Shown here one piece after another: positions 20,539 to 31,114 of a DNA stretch of 64,000 bases. The position numbers and the translations under genes were made by a program. The notes beneath the pieces are model-generated. The model was given only the letters and a program-made list of their open reading frames with translations, had not been told where the DNA came from and searched no databases. This DNA comes from Prorocentrum cordatum (lineage: Eukaryota; Sar; Dinophyceae; Prorocentrales; Prorocentraceae): the NCBI GenBank assembly GCA_963575745.1, contig CAUYUJ010018460.1:527442-591441 (forward strand). The letters run 5' to 3'. Within the stretch, counting starts at the first letter, position 1; each line of letters opens with the position of its first letter.

Positions 20539-20727
20539 CGAGGCCTCACAGCTGGGGTCGGAATAGACGGGATTGGAGGGTCGAATCGCCGAAGCATCGG
20601 CGAATCAGCGACGTCGGCGATGCCTCGGCGCCGTCGGGATCCATGTCGAGCCGCATCGCCGATGCATCATCGGCGATGCGGCGCGGTCCTCCGACCCCTT
20701 CTATGCCGAGCCAATCTGGGAGGCCCA
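20539..20727. mobile_element. Family A foldback element, copy 3
   Basis: Left arm AGGCCTCACAGCTGGGGTCG. The interior has GATGCATCATCGGCGATGCG and related units. The right arm GAGCCAATCTGGGAGGCC ends next to a family C element. It is the most diverged of the four copies. Confidence 0.6.
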
Positions 20728-20896
20728 GACCCAAACAAGCGACGTCCTGATGTTTTCGCTGCGGGGCCCCTGGAAGCCCCGACCCTCTCCCCGGGACCTG
20801 CTTTTCATCCTGGCTCGTTCTCTTTGACGGCCCAGAGGCCCGGCGAGGGCACCCCCCCGAGGGCGAACATGGCCAAAAACTTCCCGCCTTGTTTTC
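20724..20896 (-). mobile_element. Family C MITE, copy 10 (truncated at a TA repeat)
   Basis: Starts CCCAGACCCAAACAAGCGAC and carries the reverse-complement interior. Similarity ends at TTCCCGCCTTGTTTTCC, just before a (TA)n tract. Confidence 0.6.
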
Positions 20897-20921
20897 CTAT
20901 ATATATATATATATATATATG
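20897..20921. repeat. (TA)n microsatellite, 12 units
   Basis: A pure TA run immediately after a truncated family C element. Confidence 0.95.
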
Positions 20922-20989
20922 TGAAAAAAGAAAGCAAACAACGACGCGATGCTGTCTGGGGCCTGACGCCCCCCCCCCCCCCTCTCGAC

Positions 20990-21150
20990 GCCCGCCGAGG
21001 CCCTGGCCCAGACGAGCTGCCCGCCCCGAAGCCGCCCGCCCCGAAGCCGCCCGGGGGCCCCGACGGCGGCGCCGCGCGCTCCGCCGGCGGCGCGCCGAAG
21101 CCCGCGGGCGCGCCGCCGCCGAGGGAGGAGCCTCCGGTCCGTCAGCACAT
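20990..21150 (+). other. Proline/alanine-rich exon-like island
   Basis: A GC-rich open stretch reading APKPPAPKPP and APPPREEPPVRQHM, bounded by an AG-type acceptor (CCCAG) and a GT (ATGGTTTGG). The sequence ACATGGTTTGGGGGCC recurs at 21490 before a second CTC array, so a local duplication confuses the exon reading. No family is recognised. Confidence 0.2.
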
Positions 21151-21164
21151 GGTTTGGGGGCCCT

Positions 21165-21562
21165 CCCCCTCCTCCTCCTCCTCCTCCTTCTCCTCCGTCA
21201 TCCTCCTTCTCCTCCCTCCTCCTCCTCCTCCTCCTCCCTCCTCCTCCTCCTCCTCCTCCTCCTCCTCCTCCTCTTCTCCTCCTGTTGTCTTTTTCTTCTT
21301 TCTTCTTCCCTGCTACTCCTCCCTCCTCCTCCTCCCCTCCTTCTCCTCCTCCTCCTCCCTCCTCCCTCCTCCTCCCTCATCCTCCTCCTCCTTCCACCCC
21401 TCCTCCTCCTCCTCCTCCTCAGCCTCCCGCCGCGGGCGGCCAGTCGATGCCTGGCGTCCCGGAGAGCCGACACTCAACACAAAACAAAACATGGTTTGGG
21501 GGCCTCCCGCTCCTCCTCCTCCTCCTCCTCCTCCTCCTCCTCCTCCTCCTCCTCCTCCTCCT
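21165..21562. repeat. CTC/TCC arrays flanking the LINE-A 5' end
   Basis: Two CTC blocks (21165-21420 and 21505-21562) are separated by unique DNA. The second block runs directly into the spliced-leader-like sequence, so LINE-A begins within or at the edge of a CTC microsatellite. Confidence 0.9.
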
Positions 21563-21584
21563 TCCGTAGCAATTTTGGCTCAAG
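21563..21584 (+). other. Relic of the dinoflagellate spliced leader
   Basis: The 22 bases begin TCCGTAGC and end TTTTGGCTCAAG. They differ from the known dinoflagellate leader (TCCGTAGCCATTTTGGCTCA plus AG) at a single position, C to A at base 9. Such leaders are added to mRNA by trans-splicing, so a genomic copy at a retrotransposon's 5' end implies the inserted DNA was copied from a mature trans-spliced transcript. The sequence after it (GCCAAAATGG) partly mirrors the leader. Confidence 0.85.
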
Positions 21585-21739
21585 GCCAAAATGGTGTTCA
21601 TTTCACTGCCTATCTGGGGTAGGCTCCCACAGCTTTCAGTGCTTTTCGTATCCGCAGCCACACTCACGGGCGAGCTGCCGCCCACTTCATATTCCTCCCT
21701 TGCGCTGCTCGCGAGAGCTCCCTGGGAAGCAGAGAGACG

Positions 21740-22938
21740 ATGGCCGCCGCGGATCGCGGTGGAGGGACCGCCCCTGCTGACGGAGGAGCTGCCGCCAATG
21801 CTGGCGGCACCAGGCCGCGACGCGCACGCCCTGAAGGCGGACGAGGCTCGCCAGCAAGGTTCGCAAGCCAAAACACAGTCTGCAAGCAGTGCCGATAACG
21901 ATGGACATGGAAGGGAAAGTCCGAGTGCTTCTCTTGTGGCAAGCAGCTGGCTCCATCACCTGCCGAACACCGCCAGCCCACAGGGGCTTGGGCAGGAGCC
22001 AGCAAGCCACCGCCGTGGAAGGAGCCGCCAGTGGCCGCCGCCCCTACAAGGGACGCCATCCTCGCCGCGCTCAGCACGCTCCTCAGCGACACCAAGCACG
22101 CCGAACTCGTCGGCAACCTCAAGGACACCCTCCAGCAGCCCGACAAGTTTCCGCCTGCCCGCACAGCCGAGCAGGTGCTCCAGTCGGCGCTGTCAGTCCT
22201 CACCGACAGGGAGAAGAAACTCCAGCAAACGGTCGACGACGTCGAGACCGCCAAGCAGTGGCACGACGACGCCGTGGACAAACAAGGGCAAGCCGCCCTT
22301 GACCTCGTCCAGGCACGGAACGCATGCGCCAAGGCACAAGCTGACCACAGTGCCAAACTCGCTGGAGCAGTACGCGGAGCACCACCTGTGGGGCCTCAGG
22401 AAGCCTTCAAGGTTGACAACTCAATGTGGGACGATCCATTTACGAGGATGGCACCCGCAACCATATAGAACAGTGGAATCAAGGGCTCGACCAGCGCCTC
22501 GCCGAGCTGAACAATGGCCAAGAAAAAATTCGAGAGCTCCTACGCCAAGCCAAGGAGTCCACCACCAACCCGGCGAAGCGCAAGAAGCCGAATGGGGAAG
22601 CACCTGCTGCTCAGCAACCTGCTCCTGAGCCTGGGCACCCTTCCGCACCACCAGCTGAACAGCTGCCAGCCGCCGCACCTGGAGGACAGGCACAACCTGG
22701 CACGCCAGGAGGTTGTGCCGCCCCACCTGCTGAGCCACGTCAGCCTGGTGGCGCCCCTGGGCCCGCCGCAGCCGCCCCTGCCGCCGACGAGCCCTCCGAG
22801 GAGGACCGCAAGGCCGCCGCCGAGCTCATCGCCACCACCGCCAGGGCCAGGGAGCTGGCCTTCGCAGCGAAGGGCATTGGCAAGGGCGCCACCACGGTGC
22901 CAGCGGCAGCGGTAGGAGCCCCACCGTCGCTGGGGTAG
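21740..22938 (+). pseudogene. LINE-A ORF1-like protein, broken
   Basis: From ATG 21740 one frame gives an Ala/Gly-rich start. A zinc-finger-like pattern follows, C48-x2-C51-x11-C63-x2-C66 (CKQC then ECFSCG), comparable to RanBP2-type fingers. A TAA at 21896-21898 lies between the two cysteine pairs. The frame then continues through a charged helical, coiled-coil-like region (NLKDTLQQPDKF, LTDREKKLQQTVDDVETAKQ) to a stop at 22466. The next frame, open from about 22426 to 22938, continues the helix (LAELNNGQEKIRELLRQAKE) into a Pro/Ala-rich tail. The likely role is RNA binding in the retrotransposon RNP; that function is inferred. Confidence 0.65.
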
Positions 22939-22982
22939 CCGCAAGCAGCCTGCTCGGCGTAAGGGGCCTGGGATCCGCGCCA

Positions 22983-25900
22983 GTGGCCCGCCCGCGGCAG
23001 GAGCGCCTGCCCCTAACTAAGCCCGAGCAGGCAGCGCAAATCCTGTTCGGCAACATCACGGAATGGGGCCCGCAGGCCGCGAACTTCTGTCGCAACGCAG
23101 GGTACAAGTACCACCTCATAGCGCTAGCGGAGACGCACGTCGACGCGAACGGCCTCACGGAGCAGATCGGCAAGCCCGCCATGGACGGCTGGAAGCTCTC
23201 GGCCACACCGGCGGTGGCTACCAACAAATCGGACAAGGGGGCCCACGGCGGCGAGTGGATCCTCACGCGCAGGGACGCGGCGGCGACTACGTTCGAGGGC
23301 TACAGCGACTACTATGTCAAGCGCCACAAGAGGCAACCGTTCGTGGGGTTCACGCCGACGGACCTCCACACCAAGAGCGGCAACATAGTCGTCGTGGCGG
23401 CGTGCCTTCGCCCTGGCCTACGGGACCAAGGCGCGAACAGGGACATCCTGGTCTCCATCTCCACCTTCGTGGACATGCTCACGGACCCGTGGATCATCCT
23501 GGCCGACTGGAACTACGAGCCGCATTGGTGGGACAACAAGCCGTGGCTCACGCGCTGGAACGGCACCATCCTGACCGACCCCAACTGCAAGGCGACGTGC
23601 GACAAGGGCTCGGGCTCCGTGTACGACTACGCGATCGTACGAGCGGACATCGCCACGCACATCGGGATCGAGGCCATCTACGACATCCCCTGGAAGACCC
23701 ACTGCGGCATCCAGATCACGGTGGGCACCGCCGAGCCGTGGCAGTACAAAGCTATAGAGGTTCCCAAAGCCCTCCCCGCACGAGCCAGACCCAAGAGGGT
23801 CGCGGACCCGAGCAGCAAAAGGTCCAAGGCTCGCGCGGAGGCGTTGCGAACCAGGAGGGAAAGGCTACCAGAGCACTTGCGCGACGAGTTCGACGCCCTC
23901 TACTTCAACCGCGAGACGGCCAAGGAGGACCCCACCCCCTTCGTCATCCCCCAGCAGTACTGGGACGCCGCCGCCGACGAGGTCAGCAACTTCCCGAAGT
24001 TCGATGGCGCAAAGGTCGGCACCAAGGAGGGCAGAGGACACATCTTCCACAACCATGCGCCGAACCTCGCGGAGAACACCAACTCGAAGTATGCGCAGTG
24101 GGTCGCGACCCTGGAGCTCGCCTTCCTGGAGACGCACGCGGTCCCCGTCGAGGACAGGGCCAAGTACCAGGGCAGGGCAGAGGGGTGCAGGACCACCAAG
24201 CAAACGATGAAGGCGTCGCCTGGCAGAGCGTACCTCAAGGACCCCGAGGCTACATGGTGGCAGCACCTCAGCACCCTCGTGGTGAGGTACACTGCGCTGG
24301 TCACCAACGGCAAGGACCCCAAAGCCCGCCAGCACATCCACAAGACAGTCATGAAGAAGCTGGACGACCGAGAGAACCCTGAGTTCTCCAAGGAGCTCTT
24401 CTACAGGAAGACCGACCCGCAGGAGATCGAAGAGTGGAAGACGCAGCTCGTTACCCTCGAGTACTGCGACGTGGCTGACCGGCACCGCGTCAGCGCCACC
24501 ACCACGGAGTGGACCCACAAAGTCATGGCGAGAGCTGCAGGCAGAGCGCGAAAACGGTATCTCGACTGGGCGAAACAGGCGTGGGAGGATTCACCAGGCA
24601 AGCTGCACCGCATGGTCACCGACCCCAAGGCGCCGCGCCTGGAGGACAAGCAGCCCCAGAGAACGGTGGGCGACCCGTCCACGCTCCTGAACCACTCTGC
24701 CGACACCTGGCGCTCCATCTGGGCGTCCGACAGCTACGCCGCCAAGCAGATCATCAGCGCATATGAGAAGGCCATGCGGCTCGCAAAGGAGGACCCCCTC
24801 CCGCTCACCGAGCCGCAGCACATACAGGCCATTGTGGGCACTGCCAACCCGAAGAAGGCGAGAGGAGTCGACAACATCGGCCCCGTCGACATCCAGAGGC
24901 TCTCCGAGAAAGGGAGCCAGGAGCTCGCCGAGATCTACAACCAGGTGCAGGCCAACGGGCTGTGGCCTCAGCAGCTCTGCGCCACCATTGGGGCCATGGC
25001 CCCCAAGCCCGCAGGTGGAGAGAGAATCTTGGGCATGCTCCCCACAATCCCCAAGACCTGGGCCAAGGTCCGCTCCAGTGCAACCGACGAGTGGCCCAGG
25101 GAGCTCGGGGAGTTCTGGGGCACCGCCATCAAAGGCTCCAGCGCCTTAAGGGCATCGCTAGTCAGGGCGCTCCTTGACGAGACGGCGGCGACCTTTGGCA
25201 TTGCCTTCGCGACCTTGCTGATGGACGTAGAGAAGTTTTACGACTCGGTCTGTTACGCGGCCCTCTTCGACGCCGCGATCGGGGTCAATTTCCTCCCGAT
25301 TGTCGTGGCGATGGAGGTGCAGCTCTACCTTTTGCCCAGGGACTTGCGGATGCACGGCTGGGTCAGCGACATCATAGACGCCGAGAGGTCCATAGTCGCG
25401 GGCAGCTGCAATGGCGGCAAGCTCGCCAAGGTCTACCTTGGGCCGATCCTGCAGAGGGCCCACATCAACCACACGCACGCTGGCCTGTGGACGTTCGTGG
25501 ACGACACGGTCGCGAGGACAGAGGGCCAAACCAAGCAGGTCATCGGAGATCGCATCGGGGTTGGCGCCAACCTATTCGAAGGTATGACGGGTGCGGGGCT
25601 CCGGGTCTCCCCCAAGACCACCGTCGTCGCCTCCAGCCAGATGATTGCCTACGCAGTGCACGACGGTCTCAAGGAGAAGGGCCACCACGTCAAGGTGGCC
25701 AACAGCGCGGTCGACCTTGGCATCGGCGTGGGAGGCGCCAAGAGACGGGTTGTCGCCAAGGCAATCAAGAGGGCCAGGACCGCGAGGAGGCGCACTCACC
25801 GTATCGTGGCCAAGGTCAGGAAGCACGCCTCCCTCGCCAAGATCGCGAAGGGCTTGTGGAACACGGGCTCCAGGCCGCAGGGACCTACGGCCACCAGATC

Positions 25901-26188
25901 ATGGGCCTCGCCCCAGCGGCCATCCTCGACCAGAGGCGCCAGGCCATCCAGGCCTCTGCGGGGAAGGTCCCTGGCCGCTGTCTCTCCACAGCCCTGGCCG
26001 TCGTCATGGGGAAGAAGGACCCCGCCATCGAGCTCGGGGGCCAGTCGATCGCCGAGTGGCTCAACTTCTGGACGCAGTACCCAGAACACCACATGCGGGT
26101 CACGCAGGCGTGGGAGCTGATCTACAACAAGTCGATCACGCGCGGCAACAAGAAGTGGAGGAAGGGACAAGAAAGCACGTTCAAGTGA
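22983..26188 (+). pseudogene. LINE-A endonuclease-reverse transcriptase, frameshifted
   Basis: The frame is open from above 22940; the first usable start is a GTG at 22983. Residues about 20-250 are an endonuclease/exonuclease/phosphatase fold: E50 in AETH, D175/N177 in ADWN, DYAIV, and a THCG near the end where the family has a catalytic D-H pair. The reverse transcriptase occupies about 620-890: ERILGMLPTIPK, motif A LLMDVEKFYDS (D748), motif B GSCNGGKLAK, motif C FVDD (D840, D841), motif D GLRVSPKT. A one-base shift near 25875 moves the continuing protein (AAGTYGHQIMGLAP) into another frame, which stops at 26188. All polymerase catalytic residues are intact. Confidence 0.85.
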
Positions 26189-27994
26189 CGCCGGCCATCT
26201 CCGCCATCCAGGCCATCCTCCTGGACGCAGGCTGGACCTGCCCGGCGCCAACGGAGTGGTCGCGACCTCCGTGGGCAGGCGAGACCTACACCCAGGAGTG
26301 GCAGTTACCCCGCAGTGGACAAGCCGACTGGGAGGACAAGCGCAATGACGTGGACCCTGCAGAGTTCGTCCACGAGTTCTGCCTGTCCCTCGAGAGGGGC
26401 CTCTGGAGGGATGCTGCCAAACATCCACATGGAGAAGGACTGCAACGGGGGGGGCCAGACGACCGCATAGTTGCCAACGAGATGGAGAAGTTCACGAGGA
26501 AGGGCCAGCACGACCAGGCGGCCCTCAACCTCTGCGTGGTTGCGGGGGCGCAATGGCCCAGAAGCCGACTCGAGGCGGGGCGCAACGCTACTCCAATTTG
26601 TCCGAGGTGCGGTGGGGCCGACGAGACGCTCATGCACAGGGTCTGGCAGTGCCCCTGCAACCGCGACCAGGAGGACTACACGGATTCTGACGCCCTCATG
26701 CCCTCTGCCCTGGCTGGAGCAGAGGCTGCCCCCGCATACTGGCTCCGCGGCCTGCCTGCGCGCGACGACACGCACCCGCTCTTTGCATCTTTGGGAGGGG
26801 ACGGCGGGTGGAGCTGGGTTGGGCGGGATTGGGAGGACTGCGTCAGCAGCGACGGCACCCTCACCCTCTTCGGGGACGGCTCTGGAGGTCAGCGCAGTGA
26901 TGATCCACGACGCCGAAGAGTGGGGACCGCCTGTGCCGCCATGAAGTGCCTCTTCGGGGAGTGGGTCGGCCCCCTGGGGAGGCATCGTTTCGGGCCTCGA
27001 GGGCCCCTTTCAGATTGTGCCTCGTGCTGAGCTGCTGGCTTTCGCGCTTGCCCTTGAGCACTGGGAGGGTGACCTCTGCTTTATCACAGACCACCTCCCG
27101 TTATATGACGGATGGCGGTCGAATCGGCACTTGCGCCCCCGCGATGGCGCTAATCAGGATTTGTGGGCACGTATTGCAAAAGCAATTCGCGTACGTGGCA
27201 GTAGGCAGCTCTCGGTGATCTGGGCGCCCTCACACAGCGAGGAGTCACCTGGCCTCGCCTCTGACCCAGTGCGTTACTTTCACACCATCGGTAATGCGAC
27301 GGCCGATGCATGGGCAGGGGTGGCGGCCCAACAGTCCTACGAGGCAGCGCTCGTTGGACAGGCCCCTCCCACAGACCTGCGCGATGCCCAGTGCACCCTC
27401 ATCCGCAGGAGGGCGCGCCGAGCCCTAGCTGACACGCTGGCAGTCGACCCCTGGGTGGCGGAGCGACCCTCGCAGGCCAAAGGCCCGCGTCTCACCAAGC
27501 TGCAGCTAGCCATGCGATCGAGCCAGCACGCCTTTGAGCTCAGGGCGGGCAAGTATCTCTGCTCTCGGTCCGGGCTCACCACTGACAAGTGTAAAGTGCG
27601 CCAGGCCTGTGCCACGCCGCGCACCCATCAGCCGCCCCTCCCGTCCGCCAGCGACCAGATAGTGCCAGTGCAGGGCATCGTCGCCATCGCTGGCCGCGAG
27701 CTGCACGCCAGCCATAAGCTTCATTTCGTGCAGAAGTACCGCCAATACTTCTGCCGCGGGTGCGGTAAGACGGCCACTGAGGACCCGCGCCACCTCGCCG
27801 CGCCCTGCGCAGGCATTACAAAGAAAGGGCGAGAGAACCTCGCCAAGATTGACAAGGGAGAATTCACTCGCGCCCACGCGGGGCGGGATGGCCTCACCAA
27901 ATTTCTGCGCGCAGCTACCCACGGCATGGCCGTGGAAGAAATCTCAGCTGCCGCCGCGCCTGCCGCTGCATGCGCCCCTCTTGGCCAGGGCTAG
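26189..27994 (+). pseudogene. LINE-A C-terminal zinc knuckle and RNase H region
   Basis: After a frame change at about 26188 the protein continues (ISAIQAILLDAGWTCPAP). It has a zinc knuckle CPRCGGADETLMHRVWQC, then a segment YWLRGLP, then RNase H: first Asp in LFGDGSGG (about 26874), Glu in RAELLAF (about 27023), Asp in FITDHLPL, and a terminal HSEE...ATADAWAG block. The frame switches again between about 26970 and 27017. A Cys-rich C-terminus (FCRGCG ... HLAAPC) precedes the stop at 27992-27994. RNase H would remove template RNA after reverse transcription. Confidence 0.75.
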
Positions 27995-28127
27995 AATGCT
28001 TTTGGCATCGCCCGAACTTCGCACCTGGGTGCGCTCGGTCTTTTCCTCTGTTCCTCCTTCCCCTGAACTTCTCCCCCCGCGCCGGGCCTCCTGGGCCACC
28101 CGCGGCGGCGCGAAGGTTTTGCCTTAC

Positions 28128-28735
28128 GTCGGGTCTGTCCCTCTACAGGAGAACTATTCCAAACTTGGTTCAAAAATAGTATGGGGACGACTGTTGGACG
28201 ATTTGTTCTAATCTTGTTTTTTGGAGCATGTTTTGTCATTGTATAGTTGTTTACGAACAACAGGAGAACTATTGCAACCTAGTTTCGAAAAAATAGTCTG
28301 GGGAAGATGTTGTTCTATGTTTGAGATTTGTGGAGCATGTTTTGTACACTTTTCATTGTAGTGTCGGATCAGAACATTCATACAGTCAGGCGGTTTACCG
28401 GCGTCACGTGAACAGGTCGGCCAAGTAGTCGTCGAACTCGTCCTCGCGCGCGCGGGCGTCGGGGTCTGGGCCGCGCCAGGCCAGCGCCTCCAGCTGCCGC
28501 CTCTCCTCCTCGCTCGGCCCCTCGGGCGCCGCCGCCCCTCCCTCGCCGCCCTCGCCGCGGCCCGCGGCCCCACCGCCCGCGCCCTCCACGGCGCCCTCCT
28601 CGCCGCTGCCGGCCTCGCCGCTGCCGGGCGGGCCCTCCTTCTTGTGGGAGCGCTTCCTCTGCGGTCTCTTGTGGAGCATGTTTTGTACACTTTTCATTGT
28701 AGTGTCGGATCTATGTTTGTAGGGGGACGTGCCCG
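28128..28735. mobile_element. Enlarged family B element with internal duplication
   Basis: Left end GTCGGGTCTGTCCCTCTACA at 28128, right end TTTGTAGGGGGACGTGCCCG near 28717-28735. The interior has AACTATTCCAAACTTGGTTC and ATAGTATGGGGACGAC, shared with the copies at 32567 and 51183. A 43-bp direct repeat (TTGTGGAGCATG...GTGTCGGATC) at 28328-28370 and 28669-28711 brackets a GC-rich, exon-like insert of 298 bp. Confidence 0.55.
28404..28668 (-). CDS. Possible captured C-terminal exon, acidic tail
   Basis: On the minus strand, after a possible AG acceptor (CCGCAG), the frame reads RKRSHKKEGP, a Gly/Glu-rich linker, then PSEEERRQLEALAW and ends in DEFDDYLADLFT followed by TGA. The composition (basic start, acidic end) resembles a real C-terminus. 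The GC content contrasts sharply with the AT-rich flanks. It lies inside a family B element between 43-bp direct repeats, suggesting transduplication of a host exon. No family is identified. Confidence 0.4.
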
Positions 28736-28954
28736 TTTTTCAGTTTAGCCGCGTTTCGCGCGTCGCAGCCTTGACCCGAGCGGCTCCCCTCCGCCGCGGG
28801 CGCGGCGCGAGGGCGCGAGCGGCGCGGAGGTGCCTGCGCGTGGGGGGCGCGCCGCGGGGCGCGAGGCGCGCAGGTTCAGCGATCTGCAGTCGAGACGCCG
28901 AGACTGAAGGGCCCGTGTGGGCTGGGAGGTGTTCGGTTTTTCGGGGCGTGTTTG

Positions 28955-29160
28955 AGAACCTCCTCCTCCTTCCTCCTCCTTCCTCCTCCTCCTTCCTCCT
29001 CCCTCCTCCTCCTCCTCCTCCTCCTCCTCCTCCTCCTCCTCCTTCCTCCTGCTTCTCCTCCTCCTCCTCCCTCCTCCTTCCTCCTCCTCCTCTTCTTCCT
29101 CCTCCTTCCTCCTCCCTCCTCCTCCTCCTCCTCCTCCTCCTCCTTTCCCTCCTCCTCCTC
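28955..29160. repeat. CTC/TCC triplet array
   Basis: Interrupted CTC repeats with TTCCTC variants. GC-rich unique DNA without a recognised gene lies on either side (28740-28950 and 29160-29410). Confidence 0.95.
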
Positions 29161-29414
29161 AGCGCCATCGGTTGTTCGGGCCGTGCCTGGATCCATGTCG
29201 TGGGACCTGGCGGTGGCCCCGGCCCGCCGTGGCCGAAACGGCTCCTTTGCCCCTGCTCCTGCGCTCCTGCTGGCAGCACGATGCCTGTTTAGGTCGGAGA
29301 TCTCCGAGCTGTCCTGGTCCGATGTCGTCCCGGCCCTGGCTTCGTCGTGTCTCGGGGGGAGCCGCGGGGGCGCGCGGCGGAGGACGCTGCCAGCATCGCC
29401 GTCGTAGGCGTCGG

Positions 29415-30300
29415 GGGGTGAGGAGGAGGAGGAGGAGGAGGAGGAGGAGGAGGAGGAGGAGGAGGAGGAGGAGGAGGAGGAGGAGGAGGAGGAGGAGGAG
29501 GAGGAGAAAGATGAGGTGAAGGAGGAGGAGGAGGAGGAGGAGGAGGAGGAGGAGAAGGAGGAGGAGGAGTAGTAGGAGGAGGCGGCGGAGGAAGAGGAGG
29601 AAAAGGAGGATAGGGAGGAGGAGGAGGAGGAGGAGGAGGAGAGGAGCAGGAGACATCGATCAGAGAAGGAGCAGAGGCGCAGAGAGAGAGGAGGCACCGG
29701 AGGAGCAGGAACGCCACGTCGAATAGGAGGAGAAAAAAGTGAGGAGGAGCACGAGGAGGACAGGAGGAGAAGAAGAGGAGGAGGAGAGCAGGGGGCGAGG
29801 GGCGAGGGGAGGAGGGAGGGGGAAGGAGAGGGGGGAGGGTGGGGGGGGGCGGGGGGAGGGGAGAGGGGGGAGATGGGGGAGGAGGAGGAGAGGCGCGGAA
29901 GAGGGGGGGAGAGGGGGGAGGGGAGGGCGGAGGGGGGCCGGGGGGGGCCGGGGGGGGACGGGGGCGGAAGGGGGAGGGGGAGGACGGGGGGGAGGGGGGA
30001 GAAGGGGGAGGGCGGAGGGGGGGGAGGGGGGGAGGGCTGGAATGGAGGGAGGAGGGAAGGGAGGGAGGGAAGGGGGGTGAGGGGGAGGAAAGGAGGGAGA
30101 GGGGTAGCGGTGGGAGGGGGAGGGAGGCGAGGAGGGGGAGGAAGGGCGGGAGGGAGGGAGGGAGGAGGAGTTGGAGGAGGAGGAGGAGGAGGAGGAGTTG
30201 GAGGAGGAGGAGGAGGAGGAGGAGGAGGGAGGAGGAGGAGGAGGAGGAAAAGGAGCAGGAGGATGAGGAGGAGGAGGAGGAGGAGGAGGTGGAGTGGAAG
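29415..30300. repeat. GAG to G-rich array, ~890 bp
   Basis: Nearly pure GAG (29420-29570) grades into GGGGGA-rich G tracts (29800-30130) and back to GAG (30160-30290). Long open frames on both strands are repeat artefacts. The 29310-29340 flank (TGTCCTGGTCCGATGTCGTC) is echoed at 30310 (TGTCCCGGTCCGATGTTGTC), so the array is bordered by direct repeats. Confidence 0.9.
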
Positions 30301-30378
30301 GAATCTGTTGTCCCGGTCCGATGTTGTCCGATGCCCTGGCCTCGTCCCGGGCGGCGCCGACACTGTGTGCGCCCCCAG

Positions 30379-30479
30379 GCGTGGAGCCCTTCGACCGCGT
30401 GGTGTTCAACTTCCCGCTGCTCCCCGAGCGGCGCGCCTGCGAGGCCGCGGCCTTCTTGCTTCAGGAGCGGAGCAAGGGT
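30379..30479 (+). CDS. Exon of a BMT5-like (DUF2431) rRNA methyltransferase
   Basis: After a GCCCCCAG acceptor the frame reads VEPFDRVVFNFPLLPERRAC. FDRxxFNFP is the hallmark motif of the DUF2431/BMT5 Rossmann methyltransferase domain, which in yeast makes m3U in 25S rRNA. The exon probably ends at a GT near 30478 (AGCAAGGGTACAGG). The next motif of the same domain lies at 38255 on the same strand. Upstream exons with the SAM-binding GEGxFSFS motif were not found. The short length is normal for exons in this kind of genome. The gene assignment is inferred from two motifs. Confidence 0.5.
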
Positions 30480-30494
30480 ACAGGCGCAAGGTAC

Positions 30495-30565
30495 ATGCGG
30501 AAACACATGTGGAGTTGAGGGGAAGACGAACATATGGGGAATATGGAACATCCTGGAACGTGTAT
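30495..30565 (+). mobile_element. Family G fragment, copy 3
   Basis: GTGGAGTTGAGGGGAAGACG followed by AACATATGGGGAATATGG matches the family G interior. The ends are not recognisable. Confidence 0.35.
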
Positions 30566-30639
30566 CGGATGGCATTCGACCCACCCCGCCACCGAGCTTG
30601 GGTTGTGGGTCTGAAGCCGACTTGGTGTTCGCTGGGACC

Positions 30640-30812
30640 TCGTGGGAGGCCTCTCGGGAGCCTCCTGGAGGCAGTCTGGGGGCCTCGTGGGGGCCGTTTT
30701 GGGGTCTCTTGGGGGCTCTTGGGTCTCATGGGGCCTATTGGGGGCCTCTTGGGAGCCTCTTGGGGCCTTCTGGGCGCCTCTTGGGGCCCACTGGGGGTGT
30801 CTTGGGGCGGAA
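30640..30812. repeat. GGCCTCTTGGGG degenerate tandem repeat
   Basis: About 12 units of GGGCCTCTTGGGAGCC. This is the reverse complement of the CCAAGAGGCC arrays at 12.6 and 18.1 kb. Confidence 0.75.
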
Positions 30813-31114
30813 GGCTCGGATTTGCGGCCCATGTTCCTTCCCTTGGACCCCTTTGGGAAGGTGAATATATCTATGTGTGCCTCCCCGGGCGCCTTTACTT
30901 CTGTTGGCATTCTCGCTCTCGCGGGGGGAGGTGCAACGCCACAGACCGCCACGGGAGGCCACCTCTGGCGAGGAGGTCCCAGCTGCCTCCCCTGCGAGTA
31001 AGCAGCCGAGACCACTGGCGAGAGGTCGAGGCGACACGCGCGCCTGCACAGACACCAAGGACCTCCTCCTCCTCCTGCCCCTCCACCTCCTCCTCCCCAT
31101 TCTCGTCCTCCAGG

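Larger units (their letters stand above)
21563..28010 (+). mobile_element. LINE-A: near full-length non-LTR retrotransposon
   Basis: Order on the + strand: spliced-leader relic (21563), leader, ORF1-like region with zinc finger (21740-22938), apurinic-type endonuclease plus reverse transcriptase (22983 on), zinc knuckle and RNase H (to 27994). This is the order expected of an RNase H-bearing non-LTR retrotransposon. At least five frame changes and one internal stop break it. The 3' end is not sharply defined: no poly-A was seen, and a family B MITE starts at 28128. No target duplication could be recognised. Confidence 0.85.

Noticed and set aside
23063-24382. Second long plus-strand frame over the LINE-A endonuclease region, and a minus-strand one at 23865-24518
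   Set aside because: These are GC-rich shadow frames of the endonuclease-polymerase ORF, with skewed Arg/Gly/His or Val/Leu/Arg composition and no domains.
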